Shown in pieces: positions 1 to 3,875 of a stretch of DNA of 5,485 bases (position 1 is the first letter of the stretch; every line of letters starts with the position of its first letter). Source of the DNA: Fusobacterium sp. (GTDB lineage: Bacteria > Fusobacteriota > Fusobacteriia > Fusobacteriales > Fusobacteriaceae); the NCBI RefSeq assembly GCF_032477075.1, contig NZ_JAWDXO010000080.1, positions 1-5,485 of the forward strand, written 5' to 3'. Position numbers and translations under genes: made by a program. Under the pieces are notes generated by a model. The model was given only the letters and a program-made list of their open reading frames with translations, did not search any database and was not told the DNA's origin.

Positions 1-99
1 CTTATAAATAGAGTAGGAATAAGGACAACAATCATAGTTGATAAGGACATAATCTTAGAGAAATATAATAAACAAATTAAATATCTAAATGAAAACTAA
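1..99 (+). CDS. Possible 3' end of an unidentified gene (partial)
   Basis: One frame is open from the first base of the window to a TAA at 97-99 and gives 32 residues ending in KYNKQIKYLNEN. The composition (Lys, Asn, Ile and Glu rich) looks like ordinary coding sequence of this AT-rich replicon, and the stop falls 16 bases before the preferred rep start, a spacing typical of adjacent plasmid genes. I do not recognise the product. Against it, 32 open codons prove little in short AT-rich DNA, and a candidate rep promoter lies inside it. The start and any domains are outside the window. Confidence 0.35.
   Translation, partial: LINRVGIRTTIIVDKDIILEKYNKQIKYLNEN
38..69 (+). promoter_or_regulatory. 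Candidate sigma-70 promoter for rep
   Basis: A perfect TATAAT lies at 64-69, with TTGATA (5 of 6 to the -35 consensus) at 38-43. The spacer is 20 bp, longer than the optimal 17, so the pairing is uncertain although the -10 is good. Transcription would start near 76 and leave a leader of about 40 nt carrying the AAAGGA ribosome binding site before the ATG at 116. A 9-bp direct repeat, ATAAGGACA, at 19-27 and 41-49 overlaps it and could be an operator. Confidence 0.35.
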
Positions 100-103
100 G
101 AAG

Positions 104-109
104 AAAGGA
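104..109 (+). promoter_or_regulatory. Ribosome binding site fixing the rep start
   Basis: AAAGGA lies six bases upstream of the ATG at 116. The in-frame ATG at 89 has only AT-rich sequence with no purine-rich Shine-Dalgarno before it, and it overlaps the upstream reading frame. I therefore take 116 as the start, removing the first nine residues of the longest ORF. Confidence 0.65.
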
Positions 110-115
110 TTAGAT

Positions 116-1246
116 ATGAAACAAACTAACCAAAAAGATGTTGTAATTCATCAAAATAAGCTTTCATATGGAAAATTTGAAGAGTTTGAATTAAGAGAGC
201 TGAAATTACTTTTAAAATTTATAGCTGAATATTCAAGAACTTCTGAAAATAAACTATTTTTAGAAGCTAGAGAAATAAAGAGATTTATAAATATGGATAG
301 AAAAAGCTATTCAGAATTTGAAACTTTAGTAAGAAAGCTAGGGAAAAGAGAGGTTTTAATCAAAGATCCAACAAAGAATAGATATGTAGTTTACCATATT
401 TTTTCAAGGTTAGACTTTGATTTGGATAATAAAACAGTTGAACTAAGTTATGCACCAGATTTTATCCCATTAATTACTAATTTGGAAAAGAATTTCTGTA
501 AGTATGATTTAGAAAATATTGAAAATCTTAAAAGTAAGTATTCTTTAATGTTCTACATAAGGGCTAAAGCAGAGATGTTTAAGGGGAAGTTTTATATGTC
601 TGTTGAAGAACTAGGAAATTTATATGGGAAGAAATACACAAAATATATTGAGAATTTAGATAAAAAAGTAGTTATTCCAATGTTAAAAGAAATAAATGAA
701 CATACAGATATATTAATTTCTTCTGAAAAGGAATATGAACCTCAAGAAAGAGGAAGAAGTAAGGTTAAAGGTTATTTATTTAGGGTAGAAAAGAAAAAAT
801 TATTGATATCTTCTGAAATAGAGAAGGCAGTAGAAAAAGTTAAGAAAAATATCTATATATTAAAATCTAAGATACTTAATGAAGAAACTATTCAAATGTT
901 GTTAAATGAATTTGGAGAAATAAGATTAATAGCAGGACTTAATTATGCTTACAAAACTATAAACAAGGATTTTAATACTTTGGAATATCTCAAGAAAGTT
1001 ATTTATCAAAATGAAGAACTAGAAACAGATGATTTAGAAACTATAGTTTTGGAAGAAAAAAATAATAAAGATGATGAACAAATTTTAACCAGTAGTGATG
1101 AAGTTTTAGAAATAGAAGATGAAATATTAATTTATGCAGTAGAGAAGCTAGGAGTTCAAAGAAGATTTTTAGAAGGAATGAAGAGGAATAATCCTATGCT
1201 TTATAAACTAACATTACTGGAATATGAAAAAGATATGAAACATTAA
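116..1246 (+). CDS. rep: Plasmid replication initiator protein, Rep_3 (RepB-type) family
   Basis: This 376-aa protein should bind the iterons downstream (1585-1857) and open the origin. Rep_3 initiators have two winged-helix domains. The N-terminal one fits about residues 5-120 (VVIHQNKLSYGKFEEFELRE, then a helix-rich stretch). The second begins near residue 129 with the family pattern KYDLENI, then SKYSLMFY (about 141-148), a MSVEELGNLYG helix-turn region and EINEHTD at 192-198, matching the usual LKSKYS...EEL...EIN..TD layout. A basic stretch follows near 205-225 (QERGRSKVKGYLFRVEKKK), then a strongly acidic linker at about 300-337 and a short helical C-terminus. Length is within or slightly above the family range (250-400 aa). 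The gene appears monocistronic, with its own candidate promoter and a weak terminator after it. The family call is from sequence pattern; the binding site is inferred from adjacency. Rep_3 proteins often repress their own promoter, so the repeat at 19-49 is a candidate operator. Confidence 0.92.
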   Translation: MKQTNQKDVVIHQNKLSYGKFEEFELRELKLLLKFIAEYSRTSENKLFLEAREIKRFINMDRKSYSEFETLVRKLGKREVLIKDPTKNRYVVYHIFSRLDFDLDNKTVELSYAPDFIPLITNLEKNFCKYDLENIENLKSKYSLMFYIRAKAEMFKGKFYMSVEELGNLYGKKYTKYIENLDKKVVIPMLKEINEHTDILISSEKEYEPQERGRSKVKGYLFRVEKKKLLISSEIEKAVEKVKKNIYILKSKILNEETIQMLLNEFGEIRLIAGLNYAYKTINKDFNTLEYLKKVIYQNEELETDDLETIVLEEKNNKDDEQILTSSDEVLEIEDEILIYAVEKLGVQRRFLEGMKRNNPMLYKLTLLEYEKDMKH

Positions 1247-1264
1247 ATAGTTTTGAGAAGCTGT

Positions 1265-1288
1265 AAAACTTTGTTTAAGAGTTTTTTT
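1265..1288 (+). terminator. Weak candidate rho-independent terminator of rep
   Basis: AAAACT (1265-1270) can pair with AGTTTT (1280-1285) around a 9-nt loop, and a run of seven T starts inside the right arm (1282-1288). It lies 18 bases after the rep stop, a sensible position. The stem is short and nearly all A-U, so strength is doubtful. A competing AGTTTT at 1249-1254 could pair with the same AAAACT. Confidence 0.35.
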
Positions 1289-1293
1289 ATTTC

Positions 1294-1325
1294 AAATGTA
1301 AATTGTATCGAAAAAATGCAAATTG
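1294..1325 (+). repeat. Pair of 12-bp direct repeats after rep
   Basis: AAATGTAAATTG (1294-1305) and AAATGCAAATTG (1314-1325) match at 11 of 12 positions with starts 20 bp apart, about two helical turns. They are unrelated to the CAGTACC iterons. They could be a binding site for another factor, but short repeats arise easily in DNA of this composition. Confidence 0.45.
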
Positions 1326-1375
1326 ATAGCTTAAATTTAATTTTACAAAGCGACAGCTATATTTAAAAGCTAATT
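1321..1375. repeat. Imperfect inverted repeat between rep and the iterons
   Basis: The left arm, AATTGATAGCTTAAAT (1321-1336), is mirrored by ATTTAAAAGCTAATT (1361-1375). The shared blocks are ATTTA, AGCTA and AATT, with small indels. A further ATAGCT (1325-1331 area) and AGCTAT (1355-1360) pair is nested in it. The enclosed CAAAGCGACAGC is the only GC-rich patch nearby. It could fold as a long interrupted hairpin in single-stranded DNA or RNA. Function is unknown. Confidence 0.35.
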
Positions 1376-1469
1376 GAGTAAGTTAGTTTTAAGAAAATGG
1401 GTATTTTATGTATTTTGCTTAGTTTAAATTTTTTAGAAAACTCAAAAAAATCTCTTAAAAGAAAATCAA

Positions 1470-1509
1470 GAAAAAAATCATTTTTTCCCTTTTTAAAAAG
1501 AATCTTTTT
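1470..1509. repeat. A/T-tract palindrome cluster, candidate unwinding element
   Basis: Three overlapping symmetric elements lie in 40 bases: GAAAAAA/TTTTTTC arms (1470-1476, 1481-1487) around ATCA; the perfect 12-bp palindrome CTTTTTAAAAAG (1489-1500); and the odd palindrome AAAAAGAATCTTTTT (1495-1509). Runs of five to seven A or T bend DNA and melt easily, as expected next to iterons. Calling it the melting site is inference. Confidence 0.45.
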
Positions 1510-1584
1510 AACTTAATTTAATTATTAAAACATATTAGAGCATATCTAAAAAATAGAAATAAAGGATTTTATAAAACTATTAAA

Positions 1585-1718
1585 CAGTACCAAAAGGTGC
1601 AAAATAGAATCTTTTTCAGTACTAAAAGGGGGAATAAACAGTACCAAAAAGTGCAAAATGAAATATTAAGCAGTACTAAAAAGTGCAAAATGCAATCTTT
1701 TTCAGTACCAAAAAGTGC
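1585..1718 (+). repeat. Main iteron array: five 16-bp direct repeats
   Basis: The consensus is CAGTACYAAAARGTGC. Copies are at 1585-1600 (CAGTACCAAAAGGTGC), 1617-1632 (CAGTACTAAAAGGGGG, degenerate 3' end), 1639-1654, 1671-1686 (CAGTACTAAAAAGTGC) and 1703-1718 (CAGTACCAAAAAGTGC). Start-to-start distances are 32, 22, 32 and 32 bp, close to three, two, three and three helical turns, so Rep protomers would sit on nearly one face. Spacers are partly conserved: AATCTTTTT precedes copies 2 and 5, and AAAAT follows copies 1, 3 and 4. These are the expected binding sites for the Rep_3 protein encoded 340 bp upstream. Confidence 0.9.
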
Positions 1719-1764
1719 ATGGAAAATTTTGTAAAAAAATAAGTGGAAAATTTCCTGTTTCCAT
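1719..1764. repeat. Nested symmetric element between the iteron groups
   Basis: ATGGAAA (1719-1725) is inverted as TTTCCAT (1758-1764), and inside lies the 11-bp palindrome GGAAAATTTCC (1745-1755). GGAAAATTT also repeats directly at 1721 and 1745, 24 bp apart. It fills the gap that interrupts the iteron series and could be a host-factor or bending site. This is inferred only from symmetry. Confidence 0.35.
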
Positions 1765-1814
1765 ACTTTATAAAAGTTAAATTTAAAGAATGTAAAAAAT
1801 AAAATGTACATATA

Positions 1815-1857
1815 CAGTAATAAAAGGGAAAAATGACTTTTCAGTACCAAAAGGTGC
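1815..1857 (+). repeat. Distal iteron pair (one degenerate, one perfect)
   Basis: CAGTAATAAAAGGGAA (1815-1830) is a decayed copy, and CAGTACCAAAAGGTGC (1842-1857) is identical to the first iteron. They sit about 100 bp after the main array with starts 27 bp apart, which puts the last copy on roughly the opposite helical face from copies 1-5. The last copy shares flanks with the 1703 copy: a T run before it and AT plus an A-then-T run after it. It may serve in origin pairing or in control of the transfer promoter just downstream. Confidence 0.75.
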
Positions 1858-1898
1858 ATAAAAAATTTTAATCACTATCTAAAACTATAAAAAGATAT

Positions 1899-1916
1899 TT
1901 CTAAAATATTAGAAAG
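1899..1916. promoter_or_regulatory. 18-bp dyad upstream of the transfer operon, candidate operator
   Basis: TTTCTAA (1899-1905) and TTAGAAA (1910-1916) are perfect inverted arms around AATA. The site is about 100 bp before trbJ and 42 bp after the last iteron, where a repressor of the transfer genes could bind. A related TTAGA/TCTAA pair (1535-1549) lies on the other side of the iteron array. No regulator gene is visible in the window. Confidence 0.35.
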
Positions 1917-1927
1917 ATTAAATATTT

Positions 1928-1956
1928 TTGATTTATAGAAATAGTATAAGTTAAAA
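1928..1956 (+). promoter_or_regulatory. Probable promoter area of the transfer operon (poorly defined)
   Basis: A promoter is expected between the iterons and trbJ because the upstream gene ends 770 bp away. TTGATT (1928-1933) is a fair -35; at 17 bp spacing the -10 would be TTAAAA (1951-1956), which is weak. The better -10-like TATAAG (1945-1950) has no good -35 at the right distance. I cannot fix the start site from sequence. Confidence 0.22.
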
Positions 1957-2005
1957 ATTAAAGAAAATCTAAAAGATATATGTATATGAACAATAATAAA
2001 AAAAC

Positions 2006-2013
2006 AAAGGAGG
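2006..2013 (+). promoter_or_regulatory. Strong ribosome binding site fixing the trbJ start
   Basis: AAAGGAGG, nearly complete complementarity to the 16S rRNA 3' end, lies five bases before the ATG at 2019. That ATG begins a classic signal peptide. Earlier in-frame ATGs at 1980 and 1986 have no such site, and the body's own frame has only a TTG (2062) and an unsupported ATG (2119). Translation should therefore start in the frame that then runs out of register with the body. Confidence 0.85.
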
Positions 2014-2018
2014 AACAG

Positions 2019-2730
2019 ATGAAACAAAAAATTAAAGTTTTTATGACTATAGCATTTTTACTTGGAATATCTGCAACATCATTTGCAGCGTTTGGAAGTT
2101 CAAAAACAACAAACAGCTATGAAACTAGAAGATGTAAGACAGACTTTAGAGGCTATTCAACAGACACAACAACAGGTTCAAATGGTTAAAAATGATGCGC
2201 TGAACCTAAATAAGTGGGCTGGGTCAATGTTGTCACAAAATCTAGGAATATCAAAGCAAGATTTAGATAATCTTATAGCAATAAAAAATTCTACTCAAAG
2301 TATCATAAATGATTCAAAAAACTTTGATACTAATTACAAGCAGTTGTTTAAAGATAACTATAACAATATGACATGGGAGAATTTACAATTAGAAGATAAA
2401 AGGATAACAGAAGAACATGCAAATCTTTTAAAACAAGGGTTAAAAATAGCAACAAGAGATCAGGAAGCTATAACAAGGGCTAAAGAATTACAATCTCTTA
2501 TGGGACAGTCATTAGCTCCATCAGGATCTTTACAGGCACAACAGACAGGAAATCAAATAGCTTTAAATTCTGCCACTTCTCTAAATAACTTAGAGCAAAA
2601 TACTATGGAACTTATTAGATTAGAAGCTATTAAGCAACAAAATGAAATTCAGAGAAAAAAAATAGATGAACAAATCAAAATTGAAATAATGAAAAAACCA
2701 AAAGCCGTAAAAAATCCTGTTAAGTTTTAG
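2019..2730 (+). CDS. trbJ: TrbJ/VirB5-like conjugal transfer protein, interrupted by a frameshift
   Basis: TrbJ is the P-type counterpart of VirB5, an exported, helical component of the mating apparatus. A strong Shine-Dalgarno precedes ATG 2019, which begins MKQKIKVFMTIAFLLGISAT, a signal peptide with likely cleavage after SFA (residue 23). That frame then stops at 2187-2189. The body continues in the next frame, open to TAG 2728-2730. It is rich in Gln and helical, with the TrbJ-like pattern GSLQAQQTGNQI (residues about 169-180 of the repaired protein) and a Gln/Lys coiled-coil C-terminus. Removing one A from the A5 run at 2102-2106 joins the frames as AAFGSSKQQTAMKLEDVRQT and gives 236 aa, normal for the family. 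As written, the product is a 56-aa export signal with a nonsense tail, or an unexported body from TTG 2062 or ATG 2119. Sequencing error, recent mutation and slippage are all possible. trbL follows eight bases later. Confidence 0.8.
2102..2106 (+). other. Apparent +1 frameshift site in trbJ (A5 run)
   Basis: The signal-peptide frame and body frame differ by one base and can be joined cleanly only near this AAAAA run. Earlier than this the body frame loses the signal peptide; downstream the first frame becomes Thr/Gly/Ser/Arg nonsense (CKTDFRGYSTDTTTGSNG). The run is short for efficient polymerase slippage, and it is not a -1 slippery heptamer in the needed direction. A single-base indel is the simplest reading. 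Confidence 0.7.
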
Positions 2731-2738
2731 GAGGAAAA

Positions 2739-3668
2739 ATGGATTTAAACATCTTATTAAATATATTTGAAGTTGCATTTAAAAAAGCAACATTAAATTT
2801 AACTCCAATTGCAATAGGTCTTTTAAGTACATTTGTAGCCTTTCAAATTGTATTTACACTTTGGAAAAAACCTACATCAATGCCATTTGCAGATATCTTT
2901 GATGTTTTAGTAAAATATTGGATTTTTTATTCTTTCATAGTGAATTACACAGAACTTGCAGGTAAAGTAAAAGATACTTTCATATTCTTTGGAATGAAGG
3001 GTGCTGGAGCTCCAGGAAATGCTAAATTTGATCCAAATTATTTATTTAGTAGAGGATTTGACATATTAGATTTGATTTTTAATCAATTTTCTATTTCAAG
3101 TCCTTTGGTAACATTAGGATATGCTGTTTTGTGGGTTTTGGGATTGATAATTGTTGCATTTTTAGCATTAAATGTTTTTGTTTTACTACTAGAATTTATG
3201 GCACTTGCTTACTTATCAGTAATACTTGTTCCTTTTCTAATATTTGAAAAAACTGAATTTATAGGAGCTAAAGTATTTCAGGTTTTAGTTTCACAATCTG
3301 TTCAATTAATGGTTATAGTTTTTTTAATAGAATTAACTTTTGGACAGTTAGATAAAACAGTGAATATAGATAGTGTATTTACTGCTGCTACTACAATTTT
3401 GGGATTATTAGGATTAACATTCCTATCATGGAAAGCACCAGGACTGGCAGGAGGAATTCTTAATGGAGCACCTTCTCTTACTTGGGGAAAAGCATGGGAA
3501 GATATTAAAAATACTGGTAGAAGTGCAAAATCAACAGCAAAAGGGGCAATAAGTGCTGGAAAAGTAGCAGTTAAAACTCCAGGTGCAATTAAAGATGGAG
3601 CTAAAGCTGGTTATAGTAAAGGGAAAACTGCTGTTAGTAAGGCAGCTAACTTCTTTAAGGGGAAATAG
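2739..3668 (+). CDS. trbL: TrbL/VirB6-family inner-membrane mating channel protein
   Basis: TrbL is the polytopic inner-membrane subunit of P-type type IV secretion systems, equivalent to VirB6, thought to form part of the DNA path. The 309-aa product has hydrophobic segments at about 21-42, 56-70 (weaker), 122-143, 145-169, 179-199 and 213-231, with a Gly-rich soluble loop (GMKGAGAPGN, 85-94) between the second and third. After the last helix comes WKAPGLAGGILNGAPSL (231-247), resembling the conserved Pro/Gly stretch that closes the TrbL membrane domain. The last 60 residues are a soluble Lys/Ala/Gly/Ser-rich basic tail. AGGAGG at 2729-2734 overlaps the trbJ stop and sits four bases before ATG 2739, and the next ORF starts immediately after the TAG. 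The three genes are thus one translationally linked operon. The reading frame is intact. Family confidence is high from topology, tail and neighbours; there is no catalytic motif to check. Confidence 0.85.
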   Translation: MDLNILLNIFEVAFKKATLNLTPIAIGLLSTFVAFQIVFTLWKKPTSMPFADIFDVLVKYWIFYSFIVNYTELAGKVKDTFIFFGMKGAGAPGNAKFDPNYLFSRGFDILDLIFNQFSISSPLVTLGYAVLWVLGLIIVAFLALNVFVLLLEFMALAYLSVILVPFLIFEKTEFIGAKVFQVLVSQSVQLMVIVFLIELTFGQLDKTVNIDSVFTAATTILGLLGLTFLSWKAPGLAGGILNGAPSLTWGKAWEDIKNTGRSAKSTAKGAISAGKVAVKTPGAIKDGAKAGYSKGKTAVSKAANFFKGK

Positions 3669-3875
3669 ATGAATAATAAAAAAGAATTGTTAAAAAGAAA
3701 AAAGATAGGAAAGTTTATGCTTATATTCTTTTTTTTACTTTCTTCTATCACTACTCAATATTTTGCTTATTCCCTAAAATACCATCAAGCTTTAGGAAAA
3801 CCTTTATTTTCTATTCAGAAGGTAAAGGTTTATCCTCCATATAAAGTATATATCTGGGGAAAAAAGTATTTTTAA
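3669..3875 (+). CDS. traG: TraG/VirD4 N-terminal membrane-anchor fragment (split from ATPase body)
   Basis: This 68-aa ORF has a basic start, one hydrophobic helix (about 16-34, KFMLIFFFLLSSITTQYFAY), then a short outer-side loop with YHQALGKPL (38-46) and VYPPYKVYIWGKKYF (54-68). The order TQYFA - Y..-ALG - VY.PW - W matches from memory the N-terminus of RP4 TraG (TQYFAHSFQYQAGLG...VYTPW...W), so this is the first membrane segment and periplasmic loop of the coupling protein and not a separate small gene. It starts directly after the trbL stop with AAGGGG (3657-3662) six bases upstream. Its TAA shares one base with the ATG of the ATPase body (TAATG, 3873-3877). The expected second membrane helix is missing from both parts. 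It could be one half of a broken traG or, less likely, a separately made anchor. Confidence 0.72.
   Translation: MNNKKELLKRKKIGKFMLIFFFLLSSITTQYFAYSLKYHQALGKPLFSIQKVKVYPPYKVYIWGKKYF

Larger units (their letters stand above)
1247..2018. other. Gene-free replication origin region
   Basis: No credible gene exists on either strand in these 772 bases. The only sizeable ORF, on the minus strand, is a read-through of the iterons. In order it contains the weak terminator; the 12-bp direct repeat AAATGYAAATTG twice (1294-1305, 1314-1325); an imperfect inverted repeat (1321-1375); extremely AT-rich DNA with A/T-tract palindromes (1470-1509), a plausible unwinding element; the iteron array (1585-1718, with outlying copies at 1815 and 1842); a GGAAAATTTCC palindrome (1745-1755); a dyad at 1899-1916; and the leader of the transfer operon. 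Repeats plus AT-rich DNA beside a Rep_3 gene are the standard organisation of an iteron origin. I saw no convincing DnaA box (TTATCCACA-like). Origin function is inferred. Confidence 0.8.

Noticed and set aside
89..115. rep start at ATG 89
   Set aside because: There is no Shine-Dalgarno before it and it overlaps the upstream open frame; ATG 116 has AAAGGA at proper spacing.
1585..1718. Short CRISPR array
   Set aside because: Repeats are only 16 bp with spacers of 6 or 16 bp that are similar to each other; there are no cas genes, and a Rep_3 gene lies next to it.
1569..1859. Minus-strand ORF of 96 aa, rich in Phe and Leu, with repeated FCTFWYCL-like units
   Set aside because: It is the iteron array translated on the opposite strand; the protein repeats are the DNA repeats, and it has no ribosome binding site.
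1247..2018. Origin of transfer (oriT) in the gene-free region
   Set aside because: An inverted repeat is present at 1321-1375, but I recognise no nick-site motif and no relaxase gene is in the window to support it.
2095..2110. Programmed -1 frameshift in trbJ
   Set aside because: Joining the two frames needs a +1 step (or minus 2). The A5 run is not a heptameric slippery site in the right register, and I saw no convincing stem-loop after it.
1980..2189. Free-standing 69-aa gene starting at ATG 1980
   Set aside because: The first 13 residues include the translated Shine-Dalgarno of the real start at 2019, and the last 25 or so residues are the trbJ body read in the wrong frame.
2062..2730. 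trbJ starting at TTG 2062 as an intact gene
   Set aside because: No ribosome binding site precedes it. Its first 15-20 residues (MEYLQHHLQRLEV) are the signal-peptide region read out of frame, and it would lack an export signal that TrbJ needs.
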